From Paramacrobiotus metropolitanus (lineage: Eukaryota > Tardigrada > Eutardigrada > Parachela > Macrobiotidae): a stretch of 64,000 nt of DNA. The notes below the pieces were generated by a model. It worked only from the letters and a program-made list of their open reading frames with translations. It ran no database searches and had not been told where the DNA came from. Location: contig NW_026570293.1 of NCBI RefSeq assembly GCF_019649055.1, forward strand, positions 124,001 through 188,000. Reading direction: 5' to 3'. Of the stretch, positions 47,416 to 60,300 are shown piece after piece. How positions within the stretch are numbered: position 1 is the stretch's first letter; every line of letters begins with the position of its first letter. The position numbers were made by a program, and so were the translations under genes.

Positions 47416-48429
47416 ATTATCTTTATGTCTTTTGTTTTACATGTATGATCAAGTACTTACTATAGTGTGAGGAGGACTGGTAACCTACCGTTTGACGTCA
47501 TCACTCTCGCATACACGGAGGCGGCTGCCATGGTGACAGATGCGCGTTTTTTACGGTTTTTGTCAGTTTTCTCAGCATATTTCTTTTCTCTTGTATTTCT
47601 AGCCCCTCATGTTTGGGTTTCTAAATTCAATATGATCTATTAAAATATCAGAAAGCTTTAGAGGAGAAAGGAACTGAGAATATCTTTAAAAAGGGAGAAG
47701 AAAATCTGTGGGCCTATGGTAAGCAATAGCACAGCAGTGCATTCTGTATGCGACAGTGATGACGTAGTCGACCGTTGCAGAGTCGCTTCCCAGTCCTTCT
47801 ACCTATAGTAAGTTCTTGGTATGATGTACTGCATCTGACGAGAATGGCCATAGTAGAACCACTGAGTGTAATTAAGCCGAACGGAAATATCAGACAACAG
47901 TAAACCGTGGCGGTGATATAAAATTGTGCAGTTACTGATCATATTGTACCGCAAATTTATCCAAATTTCGTGCGCTTAAATACAGTGAAAAATACACACT
48001 CCACTACGGAAACAAAAAATACGAAAGCCGCTAGTGGCGTCCCTCTGGCATCAGACCTTGATCCCAGAAACCATTACAACTTAATTGTCAGGCGCTTCAA
48101 ACACGGCTCAAACCGCAAAACTGCAGTTTCCAAGGGTCCCTGGACCCGTTGCCCAGCGTGAAGCGCACACAAACCGAAACCGCACTTCTGTATAGTGCTT
48201 CTGTTAGTTCTGTATAGTCAGCTACGCTCCGGTGCTTATATCGAAATCGCTGGCGGATTAATTTCAAGTGGCTTGAAAACCTCACACCCGCCCATGATTT
48301 ACTGCGGTACGTTGGCGCACACGCAGGTACGCACGAATACGTCATCATACTACCCGCGCGAAGTTGGCTTTTGGGACCGCTTTCGGTATAAGAAGATACG
48401 TCTACAAGGCAAACTGTACTTTCTGTGAT
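47416..48429. other. No gene seen
   Basis: About 1 kb without a convincing exon. Short frames on both strands from 48000 do not match any recognised family. Confidence 0.35.
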
Positions 48430-48625
48430 GTTACTGCAGCATGACAGCGGCGTTACGGCATACTGCATTCGCTATTCGCTTCACGACATTTGCCACCGCA
48501 CATCCGGGCCCTTGATTACGCTGATTATGGCCGTTCCGCTGGATGCCTTGCTGACTACTGGCTGGAGTAATACCGTACCCACAATCCACGCGCCACAAAA
48601 AAACGACCTTTCTTTTACCATATAC
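48430..48625 (+). repeat. Dispersed repeat R2, copy A
   Basis: Shares GACAGC.GCG.TACGG.ATA, GCATTCGCTA, GCACATCCGGG, CTTGATTACGC and GATTATGGC.GTTCCGCTGG with 55060-55265. No open frame spans both copies. Confidence 0.75.
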
Positions 48626-48830
48626 TTCGCCCTCTTTCGTATTGCGGACATTCTCATAACACGCGTTCTGGACATCAGGAACACGGTATTCTCTGCGTTA
48701 TTCCATATTAACATCTTGATAATCTACTTACTAATTAAGCTTGTTTAAGAAGGATATTTATCAGGGAATCATTTGAACAGTTTTTGTCATGTGGAACAGC
48801 GCGGAAAATTCCAAGCCTGTGGTCATTCTG
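48600..48830. pseudogene. Fragments related to the ORF at 53343
   Basis: On the minus strand (48715-48620) IWNNAENTVFLMSRTRVMRM resembles WNYAENTVPCLFLVSS of the frame at 53343-53684. On the plus strand near 48785 VMWNSAENSKPVV is another echo. The parent family is not recognised. Confidence 0.4.
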
Positions 48831-50505
48831 CGCCATTCGAACATGCTGTCCCCGTAAAAGAAAGCGAAGCATCGCCATCTTTTAAGATCCATATTTACAG
48901 TATTATGCTCGTCTGAGTGTCCCATTTAGCCTATTTGCCCAGTTTGCCTATGGATGTCCCGTGACGTGGGGAGGAGGATGTACACCACCCGGTTGCCACG
49001 ATGATGTCCGCCTTCACCTGTAAATACAAAGCGCCGTGTTATTATCTAGTCATCTCTCTACCTGTGATTGGTTGTACGTTAAATCCCTAGCGATGTATGC
49101 CGTGTACTACTGGAAGTCTATATAAGCTCGAGTGTTGTCTAATATCGGTAGCGGTCAGGAATTAGTCTCTTGATTTCTGACATTCTTACTTTTCTGACTT
49201 CCATGTGTCGAGGATTACGATGTGTATTGGATTAAAGGGCTGTATTTTCTAAAGGTGACCTAGAAGTTCGGGATTCGAGTCTAATCATAGCTTTAGGGAA
49301 CCGCAGTATACACGCGCCGCACAGGCCATCGCCTTTATCTAATCCACGTAAAACACCGAGACCGGAAGCGAGAAGTAAGGCATTCGTTCGTGTTTCGCAG
49401 GGCTCCTGATAGGGATTCCTGGTTCCTGACTTTGTACGCATACCGCCATCGATCCTCCAAGTTGTTTTCGCCGTACCAGTTTGAGAGAGAAGAGTGCTCA
49501 TACCGCTAAGCGTGGCTGGGAAGTGGTTATTCAGTCCGGCAGGACAGATTAATACGACACCCGTGCGACACGCTAAGTACTGGCTGGCATATTATCCTGG
49601 CAGAGTGGTGAGTCTAGTGACCAAATAAAAGCTTTGAAATTTTTGTCGTTTATTTTTGCGAGAATGCCCTTAGTGGGAACTGACTGATGGACACAATGCC
49701 GTGAGACTATCTAAAGCAGCTAGTATAATGTTATAATGGCTTTAGTTCATGGCGCCGAGTTTACTGCAGCAGTAAGTCTGTTGGAAGGGAGGACTGGACA
49801 TCTGAAACAATTCAGATTTTAGCCTGGCGTATACCGTTCACAATAAAACCAACAAAAACACACGGAATTCAATGTCATTCCATGCCATTTTTCATGATTT
49901 TCACCGCTGTTGTTTGAATGCCAGGTTATTACTGCGCCAGATACTGTATTTCTCTTTTCATTAACGTTTACGATAAAGCATTACTGACAATTTCCAATAT
50001 AATCACTCATTTAATTTCGTTTCATCGTTTTCAGGACTGCAACTCGGCACTGTTGCTAAAAGCTTAGTTAAAAATATTCGATTTACTGGGGGCAGCCGGT
50101 AATTTTATGCACTTACTCTGTACACAGCGTTTGTTGACAGAACTTTGCTGCAACACTGGCCGCGTATAAAGGTGCCGCTATATCGGAAGAAGTTCTATTG
50201 CCTGTCGAACGCGCTGCACGGCATTCTGATATTGAATGCTTATCGGTTAACTCTTTGCGCTAACGTTGCGTTTGGGCAGAGATCGTCGCGAGTTGTCAAA
50301 AATATGTAAATCAGCTTAGCTTCTTCGTTATTTTCAGGGATTTGCTTTTCGTTCTTCTTCTTTTCTTTATAAGGTGTTCTTCTTCCGCAGGATTGTGTGA
50401 CTTCAGCTGCACCTTACAAATCTGCAGTTTTACCAATATTACGCTTGCGCTGAAAGTGTTATCGAGGATCTGTTAGACCGGTTCTGTTAGTATCCGTTTG
50501 TCCGA
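48831..50505. other. Intergenic, upstream of BTB gene 3
   Basis: About 1.7 kb. TCTATATAAGCTCG at about 49119-49132 is a good TATA-like context, followed by a pyrimidine-rich stretch. No coding frame nearby is convincing. It could be a solo LTR promoter, but no second copy is present here. Confidence 0.35.
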
Positions 50506-52636
50506 ATGGCGTTCACAGATTCGATTGTATCGGCATCTGGTGGACAACGTGATCCTGCCGCGGGGATCAACAGCTGCATCCAAGAGACGCTATTCAGCGG
50601 AGATATGAGCGACGTGAGCTTCGCTGTTGGCGGCGGTGAATTTGGTAATGTGAAGTTCTTCCCAGCTCACAAGTAAGTACACTTTTGAAACAAAACATTT
50701 CTCTAGCAATTCAGCGTGGTAATGCTGCCTCCGTAATCGGTACCGTAGAGAATGTTGTTTCGTTTAACCGTAATTAGATCTTGATATTGTTATCACGCTA
50801 CTGAAATTAAAGGACAGAATATAGTACACTTTTTAGCGGTTCTCTGTGTCATCTTCTCAAACCTCTTCGCTTTGCAGATACATTGTCAGTATTCGCAGCA
50901 CTGAGTTCTATACGATGTTTTACGGCAGCGTACCGGAAAAAGGTCCGCAAGTGGACATTACCGATTGCACTCCCGATGCGTTTGAGAACATGCTCAGGTG
51001 CGTTATGTATCTACTGTATCCGCACGTTATCGGTTATATATTGTGGCTCATTTAAATGTAATCGTGAGGAAATTCATCTTCACTCGCACTGATACGCTTA
51101 CAGTGCGCAACGTGCTCGCGCTCGTTATGTTGTTTGTGTTCGTATACAGATACATGTACACCGATACCGTGGATAAAGATAAATTCACAATGGACAACGT
51201 ATTCCCTACACTGCGCTGTGCAGATAAGTACGATCTGCCGCAACTGGCCGTCATGTGCTTGGGCTTTGTGACTACCCAGTTGAATGCTGATAACGCTTTG
51301 GACACGTTACAGCGGGTAACATTGAAACGGTGACCGCAGGATAATATTCGGGATAACGCTTTTTTTGCAGGCCATCCAGTGGTGCGCTGAGGATATTGTG
51401 GAGACGTGCCTGCAGCTAGTGGACTTGCAGAGCGACGTCATTCTAAACTCAGAGCAGTTCACGACTATCGCACAGGACACGCTGAAGATGATCCTGCAGC
51501 GCGGCACCATATCCGCGGAAGAGTACGCCATCTACTTGGCGGTTGAAAGGTGCATATCAGCTGAGAAATAACTTTGTTTTCGGAATTATTATTTTTATTA
51601 TGAGTATTCGATAATTACTGGCCACTGCCCATTAATTGATCGTAATTTGGCATATTATGACGCACTCTGTAATTGTGTTTAAAATGGGCAGTGGAGGCTT
51701 GTAACCGGGAAACTCTGGAACCAACTGCTGGTAACCGTCGGCAGATGCTTGGCGACGCGTTGTTCCTTGTCCGCTATCCGCTACTGAGTGGCATACAACT
51801 GGCCGAAGGTCCCGTCAAGGTTCGGCCTCTCTTAATACAATTGCATGCTTTTCTCGTTTCAAAAACTTCATAAATCTAAGAGCCATACGCGTTTTCCCAT
51901 CTTTTTGGTCCATACTGCTGGGAAAGGCCACCAACCAGCGAAAGGAGAAGACAAAATTAGAACAAAATAAGTTATAAATTAATATGCTTGAAAAAAATTA
52001 TAATAAACAGCGTTGAATGCAGCTGCTGGACTTCCGGCAGCTGTCGTTGTTCTACAAGGTCAGCTGGTGCCGATGAGCGTAATTCGTTTGTGAAATTAAA
52101 TATCGAAAGCGTTTTGTAACGGATTTTGTAAGCGTTTGCAGAGTGGGCTGCTGTTGGAAAGCGAACTGCTGAGAAGTCTCCTGCACCAGAACGGCGCCGT
52201 GAAGATCCTTCTTCCATTTTCCGCGGAGTGGCGCGGAAGCGCGGGATTCTGCATCGGCCAGCTGCAGCTGAAGCCCGGCAACGAGGTGTTCGCGCTGAGC
52301 CCAGCGGGCGGCTGGTGGCAGCCGGCCAAGATTGTCGGGATGAGACACGGGCGGATTGTGCTGGCATGGTGTGCCAGCAACGAAGAGAGTAGTGTAGCGG
52401 CCGGGAATGTGGTGCGAGCGGCAGATGTCCTAAAGTACGGTCGGTCAGTCTATTGTATGACGAGGGAAGGGTCCAGCCTCGGCGTTTATATGGACTTTAA
52501 GTCAAGTTCTACGCGGCCCCATCACATCCGCTTCGGCTTTCCTGACGTATCTATCTCGTCCCAGCATTTCTTCTCTGAGCTCCTGTTGCACGAAAGTCAA
52601 GTTTCAGCTTGGAAAAAAATTAAAAAAATAGTTTAA
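50506..52636 (+). CDS. BTB-BACK protein 3 with Tudor/Agenet-like domain (one acceptor damaged)
   Basis: Exons homologous to the other BTB genes: 50506-50672, 50878-50997, 51150-51315, 51371-51549, 51684-51819 and 52142-52636, about 420 residues if joined. BTB: GDMSDVSFAVG, FPAHKYIVSIRSTEFYTMFY and RYMYTDTVD. BACK-like: CADKYDLPQLAVMC and VEACNRETLEPTAGNRR. Last exon: SGLLLESELLRSLLHQNGA, PGNEVFALSPAGGWWQPAKI, VVRAADVL and a lysine-rich end. The conserved acceptor of exon 5 (TTAG|A in genes 1 and 2) reads TTAAA|A here, and no AG lies nearby upstream. Using the next AG, at GGGCAG, would shift the frame into a stop. The gene may therefore be inactive, edited, or miscalled by one base. Intron 1 holds an unrelated gene fragment. 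Confidence 0.78.
50690..50778 (+). pseudogene. Fragment of the unrecognised RGNAAS-tail family inside intron 1
   Basis: The open frame KQNISLAIQRGNAASVIGTV...SFNRN ends in a stop. It is nearly the same as the fragment at 4055-4140 and similar to the minus-strand exon at 9572-9813. It sits just after the donor of BTB gene 3 exon 1, so an insertion or retrocopy placed it in the intron. Confidence 0.6.
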
Positions 52637-52844
52637 ATTAAAGAGGATGTCAAGTTTTAATTCTGAACAGCTCGCTGCTTATCTGCAAAGCTCATATCTT
52701 CGCCGCAGACGACTGCATAAACAGATAGAACGTCCGGTATTGAACATCTGTTTGCCCGCGCACGAAAGGGGCTGTCAAATGTCATTGCTGCCGAGTACTA
52801 ATGTAACTAAATTATTTTAATTTAATTTCGATATTTCTCCGCAG

Positions 52845-53684
52845 CCTTATGGTTAGTATCCGATCCCCTGGAACTTTCATGTATGTACACGGACAGCCAG
52901 ACACTAAAATCTTCAAAATTTACGTGAGCACATATAATTCTGATATGCCACCACTACTGTGTAACACGGTAGTGGGGGCACATAACTGCAGCAGCGAAGT
53001 TGAAGCAGTTTCTTCAGGTTCACAGCGTGTTCTTGAAATTCTGAACTAAATTTTAAATTTTCTTGATCTTTTGGAAAAGTGAAAATATGTAATGTCTGGG
53101 AGTGCCCGAAAGCGAAATTGCTTTTAGATGTAGGTATGTATACGCATAATTATCTGGCACCACATCCATATCGTAATTCGTAGCACGTACGTAGGTATTG
53201 CTACGCGTGCTACCGGAAATTATACCGGATGACGGATTCATCATTAAATTTTTGTTTTATTGGAGAAGAATGTGCAAATATCATCAATATTAATACACGA
53301 CGGCCAAATGTGCGAGTATTATAACCCAGTCCAGAATATGTAATGATTTCTGTTGTTCCTTTCAGTACTACGACTGACGACATACTTGTGCGCTATCTCA
53401 TTCCCGACACTTTTACAATACGTACAAATTCGCGGACCGGTTTTTCTCAGCATTGTTGCACATTAAAAAACCTTATATGCGTTTTTAATTTTGTGTACGA
53501 GTATAAAAGCCATACTTATCACGGAATTAGTTTTTGGAAAGTTTGGGTCTTGTGGAACTACGCGGAGAATACAGTACCCTGCCTGTTTCTGGTGTCCAGT
53601 ACGCTAATTCATAGCGTAAAAATTCCGAATGAAGAAAATGTCGAAGTATACGAGTTTAATACAACAAGAAATAAGAAATCCTAA
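52845..53684 (+). CDS. Uncertain two-exon ORF
   Basis: Two open stretches follow acceptor-like sequences: CTCCGCAG at about 52845 (reads VSIRSPGTFMYVHGQP, HNCSSEVEAVSS) and CCTTTCAG at about 53366 (reads DDILVRYLIPDTFTIR, SFWKVWVLWNYAENTV). Relatives of the second occur as fragments near 48600-48830, which suggests a real but unrecognised family. The joining of the two parts is not established. The plus-strand position right after BTB gene 3 could also make them decayed duplicates. Confidence 0.3.
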
Positions 53685-54394
53685 GCGTTACCTGATACCC
53701 ATAAATTTATATAGGAAATAAAGGCACTGAGCATGTTTACTGACGGTCTTCACTAATGCATCGTAAGCCTTCTAGGCATAAAGTATCTTGTAATTTCGTA
53801 TGACCATGAAAATTAATGTTTATATTATGGTACTACTTCGCTTTTATGAGTAACCTCAAATTCCTCAATGGGGGATACCATATACCACTGACATTAGTAT
53901 TGATCGCCAGGAATAAGTCAAACATACAGGGATGACAGGATATAAATTATAGACAGATCAGATCTTGACCAACAGATTGGGACGCATTAACATATCTTAA
54001 CATATCAAAGATACGCCAATTGGATTAACGGATATACAAGCAGATACAAGCGTGTGACCGCACAACATCATATCAACAACCGCCAAGGAACACTCCTCCA
54101 AGAAGCCACATAAATAAATCATCGTAATAATATAAGGGACCATCGCTCGACGATCCCGGCAGATTATATGCATGCAAATACTGGACACTCTCGAAGCTAC
54201 ACAAGCCAACGCAACAAACAGTTAAAGGTGCACGCAAAACACTACCTACAAAAAAAGAACACACGAAGACAAACGGGTGCAGGGGAATTTTGGCAACTGC
54301 TGCAACTGCTGGTGGAGACGCCAACGCGAGGGCGCCTGTATATAATACGTCACAACGAGACCGGCGTGCGGCGGGTTTTGGCAGTGATACAATG
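53685..54394. other. 3' flank of Abd-B
   Basis: About 700 bases between the previous ORF and the Abd-B stop. No exon was recognised. A duplicated CAACTGCTG phrase occurs at about 54296-54312. Confidence 0.4.
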
Positions 54395-57300
54395 CTACGC
54401 TTCTTGCTTATGACTGGAGGAAGTGGAGACGTGCTGCGACGCGGATGTGGAACTGCTGGAGGATTTGTGAGGGTTGGTGCGTTGGGTCTGTTTTTTGGCC
54501 TTCATGCGCCGGTTCTGGAACCTGCAGGAAAATAAATGTACGTTACGACTACAGTCCTTATTACGAGTATTTTCAATTTCTTGATTTCAGTTCCAGCGCC
54601 TTGATTTATTTAAAAATTATTTTAATTCGTATGCCTATTAAATATTATTTTTACGCCGTTTACTCGTACGTGGTAGGGCTACCTAATTTTATTAGATTTG
54701 ATTTTAGAATATTTTTAAATTTAAGATTTTAGATTTTTTTTAAATCAGTAATTCATTCTTGAAAGTATTCAAAATAATTAACAGATGGTTATTTTATTTG
54801 TGATTTTCCTCGTACCAGATTTTGACTTGGCGTTCGGTGAGATTGAGGTTGCGCGAGAGCTCCCAGCGTTTCTGTTTGGTGATGTAGGTATTGTAGAGGT
54901 ACTCCTTCTCCAGCTCCAGGGTCTGGTATTTGCTGTAGGGTTTGCGCTTCTTGCGCATCGTCACCTGACTGGTCCAGTCCAGCGAGGAGAAGCTGTCTGC
55001 AACATACAACACGATTAGACCCGCGGTATGCGCAAATTAGCCATATTACTACTGCGGATTGACAGCAGCGCTACGGTATATCGCATTCGCTACTCGTGCC
55101 CCCACCGCATCCAAACACCAATTTACGACTATTGCCTCTGCACATCCGGGCGCTTGATTACGCCGAATTGCCGATTATGGCTGTTCCGCTGGATGCCTCG
55201 CTGACTACTTGGTTAGAGTAATCCCCGCAATCAACGCGCAACAACGAGTGACCTTTCTTATATCATAATATAGTATTAAACGCATTAATGTAGACAATGT
55301 TGTTATAGAAGGGATCCACGGCTCAAAGAGCCAGAATAGCGATTGCCAAAGCAACCAAACTCCGCTTTACTGATTTATTAAAAAAGCGATGAAAGTAGAA
55401 AGTAGTGGTATTTCGCTGGCGCAATCCATAGTTCAATTTCAATTAATTATTAATTAAATTTATTAATATTGTTTCAATATTTACCAAGTTCGAATGCTGT
55501 TAGTTATTAGAATTATTGTTATGCTGTTGATGTTAATATTAATTACATTTGCCCGTAAAAGGCAAAATGCATGATTGCTTCGTGTACAAAATATTGTGAC
55601 GATCAAGGGAAAGTCAGGGAAATTGGCAGCTTTACTCGCGCACTCTACTCCCGTCCCGCCCCTTCGCTGACCTGACCTCCATCCGAATTCCCGCCACACT
55701 TTGACAGCGCATGTCACTATAATGCTTTACTGTACTCAAAAATCATGCTGAAATCGAATGCACCGCTTTCTTGGTTGATACCAAATACGCCGAATTGTTG
55801 GTTTTGTACAACGCTGATTTTACCCTACAGAAAACTTTCAACTACAGCAAAACCTGTGTATCATGTTCTTGCTCAATTTCGCCCCACACAAGTCCGACAA
55901 ATGCGAGAACGGCAAACAAAGAAGCCGAATAACACACTGACGGCGCTTCCGGCGCATAAATTACCTTGGTAACGAACGACAACGAGAGCTCAGAAAAAAT
56001 GCCCTTCCGCTGATGAAAATACAACGTTACCGACATCGACGAAAACTCTGTTGAATTCTCCGCATTTAAATTAAGCGTTAATAGAGAACATAATTCACGT
56101 TTATGGAAAGAGGTATCGTAAACAAATTAAAACTGCCGGTTACTGACAAATTTTATTGCGCATTTTAGCAGATATTTACGATAAATGTTATGACCGAAGT
56201 GCATTAATGGGATGGACGAAGGTGTTTTATGCTTACAATGTTAAATACATTTTCTGTGTAGTTTAAGCATTTGCGGGTCGCATTAGTCGCGCCATTAGAC
56301 GGTGAGTAGCAGCATTGCCGGGCAAGTGCATTAATCGTCGTAAATTACCTTAAACACTGCAGTCCAACAAGCAATATTGCGGTCATAAATAACCGGCGCA
56401 CAAATTCACACACAGCAACCGCGCGCTCATTTGCAATCCATTCACACTGTACGCATTATAGTGCCGTGCATGCAAATTGCCAATACGTTCTTGATACATT
56501 TCTCGTGCGTCGATTTTCCCAGCGAAATGCATTCTGACACGCACAGACGACGGCGCAGGAAGCATGGCCGAAAAGTGGGGTTTTTATATGGCCATCGTAA
56601 AACGCGGCGCAGCGGACCCGCATCTGCATTCGGCACATGTGTGTGTGTGCGGCACGCAGAGGCCGGATTAGCGTCGCACAATGGCGAAGGAAAATTAGCT
56701 TGCGCTCTTCCCACGCCGTCTGCTTTTTGCTTTTACAAGAAGCCTCAATTTCACAAAATTTTTGTATAAGAAAAACTAAGCATTCTTCTGGAAATTGTCT
56801 TAATGAAAAAATCATTAATTTTATAACATTAATATCTCGTTATCGAAAATTCGTTATATTCTTTGGCATTTTTGCTATTACAAATTTTGTTTAGATATTT
56901 GGTGACGTTTTCGCCGTTTGAATAAACTGTCAAGTCCAATTATTAATCAAAAATAGAGAAGATTTTTAAATAGCACGCATACAAGTTACAACATTAATAA
57001 AAAGATTTAAAACTTATTAAATAATTAACTTCCTTAATTCGTTTATATTTATCTTATATTTACCATCAAAATAATTTCGTTATGATAATTCAGTAGTTTC
57101 GTTTTCCGGTTGATTAAGCCGCCACGTTGTTGTTTGTCCTTGAGACAGGAAATTATTATCTAACGTTATATGATTACCCTGGCTATCACGAAAACGGTTC
57201 TAGTGTACGATAAACCTAGTGATTATGCGGATGCTAATAGATATTATTTCGCTACACTCTCAGCCGTGGCGCTATTGATTTGCAAATAGCTGACCCCGAT

Positions 57301-60300
57301 GGCCAGCATTAAGTAAGCTAGAGAAGACTGCAAAATTCAGCAGAATGCTGTTTCGTGTAGGCAGCGTGGCGTAACAGCGAGCCGCGCTCACGCAGCGCTC
57401 CATACCCGCTTGTCAGGTCGATGACGGCGCGCCATTGTGGCTCGCACCCATAAATCAGCGGACAGATCTCCAACTACATCGAGCTGATTGCGCTCATTTC
57501 CATAATCACAATTACCCCGGTTGCTATCGTATCCACAATCAGCTATTGTGGTCCGTCTAGCGAGCGCGGGCGCGATAAGAACACAAAAGGTCACCTGAAT
57601 GTCTAGAGCGGCCGCTAACGTAGCAGTAAACTTTGCGCTGTATTCTAATAATATAGTAGTGACCTTTGTGATTTATAAATTCACAAACTTTTTTTTAAGG
57701 TGGTAAAAATATTTGTATTAGTACTATTATATTATTAATAATTATTTTTATATAAATTAATAAAATAGTTATCTTATTTTTTAAACTAAAAAAAATTAAA
57801 AGGGTGGGTGTAGTTTTAAGATATATTTTATTACTGAAGTTTTAAAATTTCAAACGGTGTTTGTATTTAAAATATATATTTACAGTAAATGAATTTGATA
57901 TTTAGATAATAAAAGTATTCTGTAGGAAATAAGGTTCATTTAGATTTTGTCTAAGGACAGTAAAAGTGTCTGTTTAAGAGGCCATTAAGTATCGGTCTTG
58001 TAAACATCCCATAAGGAATGCTTCTCGTCGCTGGAAGCCCCGCGGACACGAAACCGTCAAAGCGTTGGCCCGCAATCTAATTGGAAACGGCCCCAACAAC
58101 AACCCGGTTGAACACACTGGCAACCGGCGTTCATCCGTGGCGGATGGCCGTCATAACCGGCATATAAGCACCGCGAGGAGATCCCCGGGTCTGCCGTCGC
58201 CGCATCAACACACCGGCTTGACCAGCCAAGCCGCACTCATGCCACACATGACCGCCCTTAACGGAGGATTCATGAAGTGCTCGGACCCATCCGTGTGCAG
58301 CTGTTTTATGCCCCCTTCATCAACCTGTCCCCCTTTCTGCGCCATTCGAACTGCCAGCGCTATAAAACTACCCGATTGCACATCCGTGAAGAGTGTATAG
58401 TAATGGCTTTTCTGTTTGGTGGATAAACAAGTCCATTTGCCCGGCCAGCCGACAATGGGTTAGGGGATAGAGGCGACAAGAGACCGGGTGTTAATTACCG
58501 CAAGGTGTCCAATTAGCTGGGATACAAGCGATTGGAGGAAGCCGCAACGGCTGCCGCCGTGCGCTATGCGCAGGCTAATTAGGCCGGCTTCGATGGAGGC
58601 CCATAATGAAGCGGTTTATTGGGTAATACACGCAATTTACCAGTCGATTTCGTCCTCGCATTAATTTATTTTACAAGCTGCAGAATAACCGGTATTTGGT
58701 GTTAGCAAGTAATCGTATGACGATCCAGAAAGTTAAATGCTATAAAAAAAACCGAAAGAAATTTTTTTCTGCGTCATAAATGCAAACACGTTTTACTAGC
58801 AAAATTAAAAATTTAATCTGCGGGCACACATGTAATAGGTTACTCCTAGTAGCGATGATAGGTTACTCCCTGTCAAAAAATAAAGAAAAAAAAACACAGT
58901 GCATCGCAGAAAATATTTTTTTTTAATGTTTTGACAAAATCAAATTTAACCTTTTGCAATGATTTATTTCTAAAACGTAAACGATTAGAAATTTCCCTTA
59001 TCTTCGGTAAACGTGTGCAGATCGTTAAGGGTACGGTTTGTATTTATATTACTATTAACGGGCATCTTTTATTCTGCCGCGGCATACTTAACCTCGAAAG
59101 CGTCCGCGACTCTGTGATAAAACGCGGCCCATTGTTTACACTACAGCGGAGACATTTAGGCAGATTTATGGCTAACCATTGCCGCTATAGTAATGTACAG
59201 CGTTTTATGCAGTTATTTTTACACTATAGATTATACTCCATACCCGCGACATTAAGGTGTATTAATATTTTGCCGCTGATGATTTATGAATAAGCATCAC
59301 TATGAGCTGCACTGACGGTCGCATTAGCATTGACGAGTTATTGTTCTAGTTTTATGGGCCACAAAAATGTAAGAAATACCGATAAAAGTAATTGCTCGCG
59401 CTGTACACACCGCGGCCGCAGACTATACGGCCACGTTGAACACGGCTGTATTTCTTTTTTTCTCTGCGCAGCAACAAATTTGCTGCAAATTCCGCCGCTG
59501 GCCACAATCTGCCAGGAAATAACGCAACCAGCCAAACTTTTCCAACTGTCATCTTTTGCAAAACACGCCGAACGTTTAGACGTACGCGGAATTTTTACCA
59601 AACTTGTTCTGAGATATAGCGACGGTGACCTTTGTAAATAAAACCCCGCCATCGTAATTTCCCGGCTAATTGGTGTAGCGGTAAAAGTAAGCAAGGCTTT
59701 TTATGAAGTGTTAGCCAGCGAGTTGAAAGATATACGACCTTAACTGTTTCCTTAAGGCAAACTGTGGAATTTTCAATTACAAGTCTTCGCTTTTCCCGCT
59801 CTGTCGTCGGGTAATGAGAAAAACTGGTCGGAACACTTTCCCCAGCTGCGGTCACCAGTCCGCAATGGTCAACATTAATTTTACATGCAATCAGAGTACT
59901 ACGCGCCACCGTATATTTAAACAGCTGGGCCGAGCCAGAGAACCATAAATTTTTTGCAATATGTATTTCGTCAAGCAGAGTGCATACCATTATATGTCTA
60001 TCGAGTCGTGGGAAACGGCTACGACGCGCGCACCACCCATAAAATGATTGTCTGGTGTTTTGTTTGGAAAATAGAGCAACCAAGTGCTGAATTAAAAAAG
60101 CACACCGGTGCGCTGCTGGTAGTGGCCGCGCTTGGCCGGTCTCGCGGAGGCCAATAATTACGCCGAGAGTAATTATGTGTCGGACCGACTGTGCTCTCTA
60201 ACCTTCCCATGCACCCGAATTCTTTAAAATTTACTCACGATTTATTTTTAAATAATTACAGTATTATAAAAAAATTACGGTTTGTGTGGTTTTACCTGTC

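Noticed and set aside
49232-49330. B-box-like GATTCGAGTC suggesting a tRNA gene
   Set aside because: No A box or cloverleaf can be drawn around it on either strand.
56383-56815. ORFs on both strands in Abd-B intron 1
   Set aside because: Composition is not protein-like, splice sites do not fit, and no family motif is visible.
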